The notes beneath the pieces were generated by a model. That model saw only the letters and a list, made by a program, of their open reading frames with translations, did not search any database and was not told the DNA's origin. Below are positions 53,426 to 64,000 of a stretch of 64,000 bases of DNA, in pieces. The stretch spans positions 46,483,245 through 46,547,244 of the forward strand of contig OZ059827.1 of NCBI GenBank assembly GCA_964057195.1, in the 5' to 3' direction. Within the stretch, counting starts at the first letter, position 1. Each line of letters begins with the position of its first letter. This stretch comes from Orthosia cruda. Its lineage: Eukaryota > Arthropoda > Insecta > Lepidoptera > Noctuidae. The translations under genes were made by a program, and so were the position numbers.

Positions 53426-55002
53426 AATAACATTTTCAGAAGTTTAGTAACAAAAATAGTTCGTGAACCATCACGAATCTTCGTGTGGAGTCTGTCACCG
53501 ATCGCGATAAATCTGCGCACATGCTATTTTTCCATTATGAACAGACGAAAACAAAAGTGGGTGACTTTTTTATTTTTATCGATGATGTGATAGGTACACT
53601 TTTAGAAAGTATAAATATCACACAATTAGGTACATTAACATACGTCATAACACGGAATAATTTAAAGAGTTAATTAATCTGTCGGGTATTCCAATTGAAA
53701 GAGGTATCGAATTACTAATAATTTCTTTCGGACGGCTATCTACTTGTGTGGGCCAACCGCCAATTCAAATGAGTTAGTACGAAAATTGTAACTAAAAAAT
53801 ATCGTCCATTTCGTAGAGCTAAAAGAGAAACATTCTTGAACAAGACATTCATTTAATGATATCAATTAAGGCCTACTAATTAATGAATACAAATAGTTTA
53901 ATTATTTTTTAAGAAAATTTATTCACGTATTTCTGTTCCTCCTACTAAACTATATCGGTAGTTTTTACCAACATCTATGTTATTAATATCATGATTTAAA
54001 TAATCTACTTATAAAACAGAAACCAGAGAGATTATAATTGTGCCTATTAGCCAGAGGCAGTTAGATATACATATGTTCACGCGATTTTCAAATAATTATA
54101 AATCACACTCACATATTCCTCGTTAGCTTTGACGCCATATTATGGATGGACGGTCGCACGCGCACGTGTTTGTGTTCGTTTCTAGATCTACAATTGGAGA
54201 TCCGCAACATTACGTTAAAACCTAAAAATAATATAGGTAAACAATGCCCCTTTTTTCCGCTAATATATAAACTGGCTGTAAAATCCAAAGAAACAAAAAC
54301 ATAAATGATAAGATTTATTTTATTATTATTATTGATAAACGTGAGTTTGGCCACTATCTCTCCTGATGGTAATAATAATGCCCGTAGTTATTTTTTTCTC
54401 GGATAACCGTTTGCTCTATGAAAGATAAGTAGGTAGGTACCAATTTAGAAACACCGTTCGTTTGCGCCACGTAGCGATAGTAACAAAATTCCTGCAAGCT
54501 TTGACTATTACTAATGTAATTGAAAAGGTACCTAAAACAATTTAATTATACTGGGCCTTTTATTGAATATTTCAAAAACCCCAAGGTCAGTTCTAATAAA
54601 CTGCCTATCACGTATTTATAACCTACAGAAAGGAAGTGACTTGAAAACCTAATTTTAACAATATAGGCATAAAATAATATTAAATATAAGTAGTAATCTA
54701 TTTTAGTACGATCCGCATTATTAATTATAAGGAAAATATGCAAAACCACATTTTTTATCAGTTTAATAAAAGCCTAGCTTTACATTTTTGGTCATACTTA
54801 GTATATTCATATCTCGGGCCTCGGTTAAGTCTATATCTGTAAATTCAACATTTTTGTTTCACTAGAGTCTTTGTCTGCCAGGTATTCGTATAACACATTG
54901 GCCTGTTAAAACTTTTTAGACATGACGTCATCTACCTGTAATGTCAACCGAAAATATCAGAGAGCCTAGATATTACCCGAAGAACTACTAAAATTAACTA
55001 GC
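53426..55002. other. No recognised feature; one small LINE trace
   Basis: At 54341..54372, GTTTGGCCACTATCTCTCCT then GATGGTAA is a trace of a CR1-like 3' terminus (minus). The rest is unassigned. Confidence 0.4.
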
Positions 55003-55205
55003 AATGGGCTGGGACCATTGTAAGCAGGACAGACACCCGATAAAACCGAAAGGTTCTAGAGTGGTAACTTTATACTGAAATTCAGAGCCTTCTACAAGGT
55101 GGATTGATGAGGTCATCAATACACCTGATGAGGGTGATGATGACAGAATCATGTCCAGTGGATGTGGACCATTTCCAGCAGAAGTCGTTTTTCGGCCAAA
55201 TGATG
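55003..55205 (+). mobile_element. RTE-like LINE 3' end, degraded
   Basis: ATGGGCTGGGACCATTGTAA corresponds to QWAGHIxxRT, followed by GGTTCTAGAGTGG (KVLEW), ACAAGGTGGATTGATGAGG (RWxDxV) and TTTTTCGGCCAAATGATGAC. Confidence 0.65.
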
Positions 55206-55527
55206 ACGATGTAGATAATGCCATTGGAAGAAATAAGATCTAAATTTAAGTTGGATGACAAAACTGAAAACATAAAGTTGCCAGATGTTCCGACTGCTTA
55301 GCCAATCCTTTAAGTTAAAACAGTAAGATTACTACTGCAACTTAATATAAAGTAAAGCCTACGGAACCAAATTAGAATACTAGTCGGTACACACGACTAT
55401 CTCACGCAGCTTCTTAGTCATAAGCTCACTACACTGTTCTTAAAGAAATGGACAAAAGGTTCACGCCAAAAATATAGTAAATACATTGTAAAGGCCTTGC
55501 CCTCTAGAAAAAGGCATATTCTAAAAG
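55206..55527. other. No recognised feature
   Basis: Nothing supported. Confidence 0.35.
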
Positions 55528-55792
55528 CGGTCATCATCATCATCATCAGCCTAATAATGTTCCCACTGCTGGGTAACAGGCCTCCTCTATGTGAGAGGGG
55601 AAGACCACGCGGTGGATGTCACATGTCTTCGAACTTTTGGTTCAAGGACATGCCGGTTACCTCACAATGTTTTCATTCACCATTTTTGAGAGCAGTGATG
55701 ATAAAATAATTTACGCAAAGTAAAACGCCTGCCTAGGTTTGAAGACACGACCTACAACTTGGAAGTCGCAGCCAATACTGGGCCACCATTGG
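55528..55792 (-). mobile_element. tRNA-headed SINE, nearly full length
   Basis: Read on the minus strand: head GGTGGCCCAGTATTGGCTGC, body AATGGTGAATGAAAACATTG and CATGTGACATCCACCGCG (internal deletion), tail CCCAGCAGTGGGAACATTAT plus TGATGATGATGATGA. The B box has mutated. Confidence 0.8.
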
Positions 55793-56229
55793 TAGCCAGT
55801 CAACATTATTTGGGCTAGTCTGCAGAAATGCGTGAGCATAATCAAGCTATGATTTGCCCGCTGCTGGTAAACCTCTCTCTAAAAGAGGGACTACACTTTC
55901 CATTTTGGAATTCCTGACAATCGTTATCGCTAGTAGAATTTCACTGTGTCTATGATCTTTTGGGTTCCTCTGAAAATGGATTGAATAAGAGTAAGTCCTA
56001 TAAATCAATCGAGAATTTCCTGCACTGGTTATGAGTTTTCACTAAAATAAATTATCTACTCGTAATAATTACATATTGTTTTATCACGGACTATAAGTCA
56101 AAAGTGAATAGGTTATTTATAGCCATGCGTCCATCAGGTGCGTCTGTCGTCTGATAGGAAATACTAATAATACCAATCGTAGTAATGCTCGCTTTGAAAT
56201 TCCATCTATTCAAAGATGACGAGTTCAAA
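55793..56229. other. No gene; CR1-like trace
   Basis: AAGTCAAAAGTGAATAGGTT (56096) and CATCAGGTG (56131) are remnants of a CR1-like end on the plus strand. Confidence 0.4.
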
Positions 56230-56458
56230 AGTGAGCATTACAGAGAACCGTAGGTATCATGCTAGGTGGCGGTCTCCCCAGGGATGTGCAGGCTAAGAGG
56301 CATTGCACAGACTCAGAGGCAATGGTCTTTTAAGAGGAATCGGGGCTCCATATGCTGATTACCGGGTGGTTTTATTGAGGTTAAAAGCCCACACTCCCTG
56401 GTCTATTTCTCCAAAATTCTAGGCGCGTTTTGATTCCTCCGATTATAATAAAAAGGTA
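56230..56458 (+). mobile_element. R1-like LINE 3' UTR
   Basis: GCAATGGTCTTTTAAGAGGA, ACCGGGTGGTTTTATTGAGG, CCCACACTCCCTGGTC and TTCTAGGCGCGTTTTGATTC, in the same order as 32270..32425. Confidence 0.6.
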
Positions 56459-56575
56459 TCATGCTAGTACCTAGCCTACTGACATATTATTATCAATTTA
56501 CCTTAAAGTAAATACTATTGATACCTACGCAAGCAGTAATTGCTCCAAGTGGGCCTTCTACATATTTTCATATCA

Positions 56576-56834
56576 TTTTGCCGCACGACGAACTCAGGCG
56601 CAGGCGCTAAGTCAGTCTCAGACTTCCCGCGCAGTCGTACAGATGCGCGAGCGCTTTCAAAAGTGCGACAAACTCCGAAATACGATTTTTTTGTATGAAA
56701 AAATGTGATACCAAGTTTTATAAATTAATTTATTATAATTCGGTGATGGTGATTATGTTTATATTAAATTAGTGTTGTGTTTTCTTTTATTAGTGATAAA
56801 TTGGAATTTTAAAGTTCAACATGAAAATTATTTT
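56576..56834 (+). other. Candidate first exon of a host gene
   Basis: A CpG-rich patch (56576-56670), unusual for this window, contains an arthropod initiator-like TCAGT at 56612. About 200 bp later comes CAACATGAAAATTATTTT, with a good insect start context (CAAC before ATG at 56821), followed at once by the donor GTGAGT (56835..56840). The coding part is MKII plus two bases, the typical start of a signal peptide split by an intron, as in many insect cuticle and secreted-protein genes. A 25-codon upstream ORF (ATGAAAAAATGT) lies in the leader. No second exon was found before 64000, so the gene, if real, continues beyond the window or after a long intron. Confidence 0.4.
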
Positions 56835-57629
56835 GTGAGTATTTTTTATTTTATAGGTTTAATATGGAACGTGTTTCACAGGTTATTTTAAAATTTATTT
56901 CTACGTTTTATAGATTTTTTTCATGGATTATCTCAAAGAGTATATGTCTCATAATTTCCTAATTTATTATCTTGTTACTCCACCAGCGAAATAAAAACAT
57001 CATTAAATTTATTACCTAGTCTGCTTTTTTAAAACATAACATGACCAGTTAGTTACGATATTATTTAACATTGTCAGATAAAATGTGACTCAGACTGTCA
57101 TCATAACTAAAAAATAACTATTTGCACGTAGACACAATAATTACTACTACGTGCAAGTCGACTTTATCACAATTATTTCGGAAGACTTTTTAGGCCATAT
57201 GTCTACATTGCTCAAATAGTCTTATATGGTATTTAAACTATTAAAACCTCCAAATAAGAAAGACAACAAACAACATTAACTTTAGTGTTCATTAACTTAA
57301 AGTAAAAAAAACTAAATCAGTTAAGAAGTGACTCTACAAGTCTACAGTAACTTACCTAACATTTATTTGATATCATTGATCACCCTCTATTGCCCAACTG
57401 GCCTGTGGGCGTGTGGGGTTCCCAGAGGCACCAAGGTGTCACCAGAGATGTCCCACATCCTCACACGAAAAAGAAGAAGATTGCCCAACTGATATAACAC
57501 GGTATGGACATCAATCAAATTACACTACCTATCATAGTGAAATTAATGCTCAATATTCTGTACTAATTTAATAATTTTGGTATTGTTTTGGCATCTACAC
57601 ATTTGATGATGAATTTGATACATCAAGTC
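56835..57629. other. Possible intron; nothing recognised
   Basis: AT-rich; would be intron if the exon at 56576..56834 is real. Confidence 0.35.
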
Positions 57630-57745
57630 TCATCATCATCTTCCTGACCTTGTCCCGTGTTACTTGGAGTTGGCGCAACACTTTTTCTTCATCCTTACCA
57701 TCCTTTCCTTTCATATCACTCTTCAGATAGTCCATCCATCTCAAC
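57630..57745 (-). mobile_element. RTE-like LINE 3' end (second copy of 5312 family)
   Basis: On the minus strand RWMDYLKSDMKGKDGKDEEK then VLRQLQVTRDKVRKMMM, with AAAAAGTGTTGCGCC as at 5512. It abuts a Helitron at 57750. Confidence 0.7.
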
Positions 57746-57749
57746 ACAA

Positions 57750-57874
57750 TTTATACTAATATTATAAAGAGGTAATGTTTGTGAGTTTGTTTCTGGAAAG
57801 GACATAGGGTTGTTTGTATTCCCTTAGGATGATAAAACACTTTTTACGCGGGCGAAGCCGCGGGCAGAAGCTAG
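57750..57874 (+). mobile_element. Short non-autonomous Helitron (125 bp)
   Basis: The left end TTTATACTAATATTATAAAG has one change from TCTATAC. The right end is ACGCGGGCGAAGCCGCGGGC then AGAAGCTAG at 57866..57874, followed by T. It is the best 3' hairpin in the window. Confidence 0.85.
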
Positions 57875-58415
57875 TTGAGAATAAATGTTAAAACATAAGA
57901 AAACCGGTCAGATATTGACATTTTGTTACCTCATTGAAAAAGAAAATTATGCCCATATCTTACTTTGTATATAGGTTACGAATATATTTGTTTAAGAAAT
58001 ACGTTAAATATTTTGAAAATCAAAACAGTCTTCTGGTTATGAATATAATTGAATCAACGGTGTAAATATAATTTCTATTAAGATTAAATACTTACAAGGT
58101 TACGTAGGGCTAGATAAAATTAGCTAATAAAACTTAATATAATATATGGGAATTGATTTTCTAATCCAAACATCCAAAAAAAACAGGATTTTTGACTAAT
58201 TTGTTATCATGTTTCAATGTCAATCAGATCATGTGTTGTTGAAGTTTACACAAAAAAAAAACTGAAAACATTTCTAACACTACCGGCGATCATTGACCTC
58301 ACAGTCATTGTAAAATTATGTTAGGAAAAACCATAATATTTTGTTTTATCGTGTTTGATTTTGATTCGTTTTGAAAATACTTTCACTGAGCGTGAGCGAA
58401 ATTCCTATAACTACA
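57875..58415. other. No recognised feature
   Basis: AT-rich; nothing supported. Confidence 0.4.
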
Positions 58416-58570
58416 ACCTGCGACTCTAGCCAAGTTACAAACGTTTCGTAACGAATCTCTTTCTACAATCGTTAACGCCTTCTATTTGTATGGTCTGACC
58501 ACGTGACTTAACGTTCAGATGTGTTATTAGCGTTATCGATTGTAGATTGCCAACTTGGCTACAGGTGCTG
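58416..58570. mobile_element. Palindromic MITE, second copy
   Basis: ACCTGCGACTCTAGCCAAGT on the left and GCCAACTTGGCTACAGGTGC on the right. Internal TCTACAATCGTTAACGCC and TTATCGATTGTAGA also pair. It is the reverse complement of 33249..33420. Confidence 0.75.
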
Positions 58571-58672
58571 GGGTCTTTAAGAGTATGTAGATTACTTCAA
58601 GGCAAGTGTGCTGAATCGTCAACCATTTTATTGCTTACCATCTGGAAAGATAGTGGTCAAGCGCGTACTACT
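58571..58672 (+). mobile_element. CR1-like LINE end
   Basis: GGGTCTTTAAGAGTATGTAG, TTCAAGGCAAGTGTGCTGAA and TTGCTTACCATCTGG, then TAGTGGTCAAGCGCG. Confidence 0.65.
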
Positions 58673-59903
58673 AATAATAAAAAGATATCAATGCCTATTA
58701 CTTCTGCGAAGTTTCACTACATAATTTAATATGACCCTGCATATATTACTTAGCAAATTTCAACTTCTTAATTATACTGGGTTAGAGTTATGCTGACTCT
58801 GTATAAGTGTAAATCAATGTATAGCCTATACAACCACATAATTCTTCTTTATCGTATTTTACAGTCGTAGACTTTTGTTTTGTTGAGAACTAGACATGTT
58901 GAATGCAGATAATGATTTTCTATAATTTATAACTGTTATTTTATTGTTTCATAGTGGTATCAGCCTCGCTATTACAATAATAAGTTTTCAATTTTTGCAT
59001 ATTTGTTTTAATATTTTAGTTTTAGTTTAAAATAAACTACATTCCATCGATTGAAGAAACGATATAAAAAACTAGTAACTGGCTAACCACAATAGTTTAT
59101 TTTTTCGTTTTAATGATATTTTATGCAATATATAAAAAAGTTGAGCTTATTTTTTGAAAGGGTTTTTTTTTTATTATTATTAAGTATGTAGATCACGTTT
59201 CGGTTGAACCAATTTCCCCAGTTTCAGAATTAAGAATTCATTCGAACTTGATTATTTGTCAATCTTTTATCTATCCTGATAACCTAGTAAACTTTAGCAT
59301 TCAATTAGGGTTTTACAAGTTCTCAACTTAAAATGCTCAATTCAAAAAGCCGACCAATCTCACTCAAAGATTACATAAAATCATGAAATCAACCAAATTC
59401 ACATGAATCGCTTCTTGTAGCGTTTGTAAAGAAGCCAAGTTCAAGAATACACTTTATCTAACACATAATTTTAGAAACAAAATAAGTCGTGTTCTAAGGG
59501 CCCTTCATCATGCCTACTGAAAATTAAATTAAAACGTTAAGAACAGGAAAGCAATAGATTCTCTTTATAACGCGAATGTTTTCATTGACCATGAACATGA
59601 CCGACAGATCGTCAATATAACGTCTAAATAGACGAACACAGTGACTCATTCCATTTGGATTAATTCACAGAGCCGAATAATATAAATTTCATTGATGGAC
59701 ATCTGTCTTATTATGTGAGGAAATATCCGTTCTGTTAAAAAAAAGTTTCATTAATTATATGTTGGACCATTCTAAAAAATAACAATGTATTTTCACAAAC
59801 AAATCTAGGTTAACACTGATGTTAGACAGTTTTACGAAAACATATGCTGTCAAATGCCCCAAACAAATGAAGGAAAACGTTTTTACGGTTAGCAAGTTTT
59901 TTA
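58673..59903. other. No recognised feature
   Basis: AT-rich; nothing supported. Confidence 0.45.
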
Positions 59904-60222
59904 CCCGACTGCCGAAGGAGGGTAAAGTGTTTATCAGTCTATGTAAGTACGTTTGTTCATATGTGGCGCCCTAGAGACCAAACGCGTTGGCCAATTTTGA
60001 TGATTCTAACGTCAATCGATTGGTCTTAACGCTGCGAGTGTCACTGGCTACATTAAAAAAGGAAAATAAAAAAATGGCGGATTTTGGGCGCCATATAGTG
60101 GGGCCCAGTCCATCGTGTAGACTTTAGGATATCAAAATAAAGGGTTTCAAGAGGTGATTTCAAAAATATATAACACTTATATGTTTAAATGAACATAATT
60201 CTAAAAAAAACATATAAAGTTA

Positions 60223-60261
<39 letters not shown>

Positions 60262-60280
60262 GACTGCTTAAAAAGCGAAC
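59904..60280. repeat. Repeat bounded by direct ACCGACTGC-type ends
   Basis: TTTACCCGACTGCCGAAGGA at the left and AAAACCGACTGCTTAAAAAG at the right, same orientation. In between are GGCGCCCTAGAGACCAAACG and GGGCGCCATATAGTG. A poly(A) run of more than 25 bases lies at 60231..60259. Confidence 0.45.
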
Positions 60281-60948
60281 TAAAAAGACGTAAACGTAAA
60301 CGTAGACGATAATTTAAGTTTTGAACTTAAAATAATCTAACTTGAGGAAAAACTAGTCCCAAAATCCACATAAACTCGTATTTATATTTTGCAGTTTGAA
60401 ATAAAATCATTAGAGAAATCAGTATTATATGACAGAATTCAAACGATAGTTTTAGGATATTTAGTAACATAACATTGTATGTTCTATCCTATCAACGACT
60501 GAAAAATAAAATAACTGCATTTTATAGACCTGAAACTAAAACTTAGGTAACCTTACAGATCATTATTTGAACGTATCCAGATTAAAAACATACTCATTAG
60601 CTTCGCACAAGTATTTTTACCGAAGCATATTAGTATGAATGAAAAATAATACGTATACCTATTCCATAATCCCGTAATAAAATTACAAAAACAAAACAAT
60701 GTCACGGTGACGCCAATTTTCTTGTTTTACGCCCTGACACACAATTGTCACGATACTTGCCAAATTTTGTACAACAGCCAACACCACAGAGCACAGATAC
60801 GCCACGGCGTGGCGGCCGCTAAATAGAAATAGTATTGTCAACATTTTCCATAAAAACCAAGTAATTGGGCCATTCTATTTTTCGAGGAAAAATTTGTACT
60901 GTAAAACGAAAGCGTAGCCATAGAAGAATATGTTTGTTACCATAATTA
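60281..60948. other. No recognised feature
   Basis: A GC-richer patch near 60690-60820 has no frame or terminus. Confidence 0.35.
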
Positions 60949-61088
60949 TCTATACTAATATTATAAAGAGGTAAAATTTTTGAGTTTATGAGGTTGTAGG
61001 TGGTAATCTCTGGATCTACTGAACCGATTTACATGAAATTCGGCATGGAGATAGTTTGAGACTCCAGTAAGAAAACTAGTATAATTAT
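60949..61088 (+). mobile_element. Helitron-like fragment, 5' part
   Basis: TCTATACTAATATTATAAAG directly after an A, then ACTGAACCGATTTACATGAA and TCGGCATGGAGATAG. The 3' hairpin is missing; AACTAGT at 61074 may be chance. Confidence 0.7.
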
Positions 61089-61091
61089 ATT

Positions 61092-61190
61092 TACTAAGGC
61101 CCGCTTGCATCAGCCTGGGTTATCTTACTAACTCCGAGTTAGTAGCTAACCCGGCCAATAATGTTATTTAAACTCGAGTTTGTTTTTCAA
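61092..61190. repeat. Foldback moth repeat
   Basis: AAGGCCCGCTTGCATCAGCC followed by an imperfect palindrome GGGTTA...TAACCC (61118..61152), then AAACTCGAGTTTG. Confidence 0.5.
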
Positions 61191-61199
61191 ACCTTTTTT

Positions 61200-61262
61200 T
61201 CACTCTCGACCACATCATCGCTTACCTTCAGGTGAGATAGTGGTCAAGCGCGAGCCTATAGG
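61200..61262 (+). mobile_element. CR1-like LINE 3' terminus with A tail
   Basis: CATCATCGCTTACCTTCAGG then GTGAGATAGTGGTCAAGCGC and GAGCC, followed by A-rich sequence to about 61291. Confidence 0.7.
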
Positions 61263-61291
61263 AAATAAAAAAAAAAAACAAAAAAAAAAAA

Positions 61292-62020
61292 GTTTGCTAC
61301 TGACTCTGAGTTAAGTCTTTGGAGTTGCACCTTTAAGTCTTGGGTCTAAATTGGTTAATTCTATCGTAATTTATACGACAATAGATTTTTCAAATAATGA
61401 CTGAAAGTCTTTTGCATTATGTTAAGTTTTTCATAAAAGTAACATTTAAAATAAGAAAATGGTTATTTTACACAGGTTTTTGCTGATAAAAAATATGACC
61501 CAATTTTAGTTTATTTATAGAAATTAATGGTAAGTGTCAATTTTGATTATACAAAACTTGTGCTCAGCAACATTATGCATATTAGAATTTGCGTTGGCGT
61601 TATGTGATTCTGAGCTCTGTGGCTACCACCAATGTTTGTAAAAATCTTAAAATGTTTGTGTTACATTAAAATCTCTTGAACTCCTGAAGTTACGTGACAA
61701 GATGCAATAGAAGGCTTAAAGTAACACACAGTACTACAGTTCATTGAACTTGCAAGATAATTTTATCTTCAGTGTATTATTTTTGTCTTTTGTAGGTAAA
61801 TTCTGATTGATACGATGCAACTGCACCGGTAAATTGTTGTAATTTACCTGATGTAAATAAAGACGTGTTTTCCTCTTTCTGGCAACATTATTTACTGAAG
61901 TCCTTTTCCTTGTGTAACAATAGTCTTCTTGTGTAGCAAAACACGATATTTAGACAGGGTGAGGGAATTTGATGGTTGAACCGTTTAGCATACTATAAAA
62001 TTATCGTGAGAAAAATATTC
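61292..62020. other. No recognised feature
   Basis: AT-rich; nothing supported. Confidence 0.4.
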
Positions 62021-62178
62021 TTATAGTTCATTCACATTAAGAAAATAGTGACTCATCGTTGTCAGCTGGTCCCTCGAATAATCGGGTCACAAGCTTTCTG
62101 GTTTGTTGCGACCCGATTGGTCGAGAGACCGGCTGACATCGATAATCTCACTATTTTCTTAACGCGAACGAACTATAA
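62021..62178. mobile_element. Foldback MITE with about 70-bp arms
   Basis: The left arm 62021..62092 (TTATAGTTCATTCACATTAA...) pairs with 62104..62178, roughly four-fifths identical by eye. The blocks TTAAGAAAATAGTGA and AATCGGGTC are perfect. The spacer is about 11 bp. No coding. Confidence 0.8.
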
Positions 62179-63014
62179 CCATTACATAAATTTGCAAAAA
62201 AAATATAGTTGTGATTGGAACTAACGGTCAATTTAAATTGATAGACAATTAGCTAAGCAATTATTTACCTAGAATTTACATCCACACCCTGGATAATCTG
62301 CTTCCGCTAAGTCAATACTTCAAAGAACAATATAAACTCATTTCTGAATATCGTGATCTCTTTCAAGTCATCAATTTGAGTTCATAATTCTTTGATTCCT
62401 CCATCTTAACCTTTGTCAGCCAGTGTATTCTAAAAATCAAAGCCGTCAACAAGTACCCTTAAGCAAGTTCCTTTATTCCCAAAATGGGCAATTTCAGCAG
62501 ATTTTTTATTACCCTTAGCCAGTGCTCGTTGAGAAAATTTTAAAGGACGTAAACGAAAACCCGTAAGTCTTTACCGTTTTTAAATCGCCTTTCCTAACTT
62601 GGTAGGCTCGTAAAATCCGAATTTAACCATTATGTGTTTGGGTGCTGAATAAAATTTTGTCGTTTGTTTTGTATTAAATTGTTCCTTGAGATGTGGATGT
62701 TGGACTTTATGACGTCATACGATTAAGTGTTCGTTTAATTACTAGAAAGGTGTTAGATGAGCACATTGGAACCCTTTGTTAAATATCTCCTTAAAACTCG
62801 TTATCATGTACTTTGTATGTTTTACTAGACAACACTCCAACCCTTTAATATCAATAAACACGGAGAAAAGTGACAACTAGTACATGCTTCAGTTTTATTA
62901 TAATTTTTGAGGTTTGGCACTATAATTTTTCTATGCGTATTATTATTAAATAACCTAGTTACAACATTAGATGACAAATTCAAAAAAAAAATAACTTGTT
63001 AGCTCTATCTTTAT
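62179..63014. other. No recognised feature
   Basis: AT-rich; nothing supported. Confidence 0.4.
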
Positions 63015-63282
63015 ACATCATCATTATCATCAGCCTTTTAATGATCCCACTGCTGGGACACAGGCCAACTCTCTGTGAGAAGGAATGAACCTTAATCCAC
63101 CACACGGGCCCAGTGCGGGTTGGTGGATGTTACATGTCTTCGAATGTTTGGTTCTAGGAAATGCCGCTTTGAGAGCAGTTGTGATGAAATTATTTACACA
63201 AAGTATAGTGCAAGCCTAGGTTCGAACCCACGACCTACGACACGTAAGTCGGGGCCATTACCACTGGGCCGCCACTGCTCTC
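63015..63282 (-). mobile_element. tRNA-headed SINE, internal deletion
   Basis: Read on the minus strand: A box GGCGGCCCAGTGGTAATGG, B box GGTTCGAACCT, body GTAACATCCACCAACCCGCA and tail CCCAGCAGTGGGATCATTAA plus TGATAATGATGATG. The AAAACGGTGAAGGAAAAC segment is deleted. Confidence 0.8.
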
Positions 63283-63593
63283 TATATTTAAACATTCCCT
63301 ACTATTATAAGAATCCGGGAGATATTGATGAGTAAAAGGAAAACTGCCATGGATGTACTGGCAAAATTTTCCCGGGAAAAATTACTTTTATAACAGTTTT
63401 TCAATGTAAGGAAAGTGATACTAGGCAAAAATGTGACAAAATTTTAATTAATTAATGTAATCTGGCACGTGTATTTCCCTAAAATAAATAAAAATATACC
63501 TTATATCTAAATCACTATTATTATGATTTTTATGTTAATAGGGAGTGACCTGTAAGTTGCCATTCCCAATAAATCTATTGTCTATCGTGTTTT
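63283..63593. other. No recognised feature
   Basis: AT-rich; nothing supported. Confidence 0.35.
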
Positions 63594-63764
63594 TCATTGT
63601 TGAAGATCATGCTCGTCATGAAAAGCTTGGACGATATCACTGACGAGCTGCTTTTTGCCCACTTTCTATTTGGCTCTTCTCTGGGCATTGGTCACAGTGA
63701 GCTCGTTATCGTTTTGCTTTGATTTGACCAGCAGATAGATCAACGCTCGCGTGGTGTAGTCCAT
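63594..63764 (-). pseudogene. Interrupted reading frame of unknown protein
   Basis: From ATG at 63764 the minus frame reads MDYTTRALIYLLVKSKQNDN, then ELTVTNAQRRAK, a TAG (63668..63666), then KVGKKQLVSDIVQAFHDEHD and LQQ before TGA at 63596..63594. It totals 57 codons with one internal stop. Composition (Lys, Gln, balanced hydrophobics) and GC content differ from the AT-rich flanks, so it looks coding. Two TAA codons lie just upstream of the ATG. I do not recognise it; it could be a retrocopy or TE-derived. Confidence 0.35.
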
Positions 63765-64000
63765 CCACTTTTCTTATTACAAACAGGCTGTCTCCATCCG
63801 ATATGGTCAAAGTAACTTAGCATTAGTTGATAATAAGTACTAATAAATAAAAATTTACTATTGCAATTATCTCACTTGCAGGCTTTTTACATAAGATTCT
63901 AGAATATTATACAGGCTGATTTACAAAATAACCCTGAATAAAAACTTGTGATAGATAGCACTGAAATAAATGAATGGGATGCCATGGAATTAATTTTCAT
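63765..64000. other. No recognised feature
   Basis: AT-rich end of the window. Confidence 0.35.

Noticed and set aside
26723..55519. Shared 18-mer CTCTAGAAAAAGGCATAT at 26723 and 55502
   Set aside because: The flanks do not match beyond it, so no element can be defined.

Overview
The window looks like gene-poor, AT-rich nuclear DNA from a moth, most likely a noctuid-like lepidopteran. That is inferred from its repeats: short Helitrons that start TCTATACTAATATTATAAAG and end in a GC hairpin plus CTAG, RTE-, CR1-, R1- and Jockey-like LINE ends, tRNA-headed SINEs with (GAT)n tails, and SINEs headed by 5S rRNA sequence, which I know from Helicoverpa (HaSE3-type). There are no bacterial-style operons, CRISPR arrays or complete long genes. 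It could be intergenic, inside a large intron, or from a repeat-rich chromosome such as W; the sequence does not decide.

Layout. 0-7.7 kb: degraded Helitrons, a GC-rich LINE 3' end with poly(A), and RTE, R1-like and Jockey-like fragments. 7.7-9.9 kb: an R1-like LINE 3' half split by a 1.38-kb insertion flanked by a 20-bp target duplication. 10-16 kb: CR1-like ends, a 557-bp TIR element flanked by TA, a 5S-headed SINE with a nested MITE, and RTE ends. 16-26 kb: SINEs, a Helitron, paired long hairpins, a 522-bp TIR element and an R1-like fragment. 26.8-28.1 kb: the longest LINE remnant, with a YADD reverse transcriptase. 28-36 kb: LINE tails, a TIR element and a SINE split by a MITE. 36-42 kb: two THAP-type first exons on the minus strand, a Helitron and a further candidate exon. 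42-50 kb: a 5S SINE and two Helitron-like elements carrying minisatellites. 50-57 kb: RTE fragments and a candidate 5' exon of a host gene. 57-64 kb: more Helitrons, MITEs and SINEs, and an interrupted reading frame at the end.

The gene-like content is small. The strongest is a pair of 77-nt first coding exons (36538..36614 and 41767..41843, both minus), each encoding the first 25 codons of a THAP zinc-finger domain plus AT, then a GTAAGT donor. One has lost a zinc-ligand Cys. Weaker candidates are a signal-peptide-like first exon ending at 56834 (+), an internal exon at 40506..40615 (-), an ORF bounded by splice-like sites at 17104..17262 (+), and a frame with one TAG at 63594..63764 (-). 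All LINE reading frames are truncated or broken. All calls were made by eye, so boundaries of degraded repeats are approximate.
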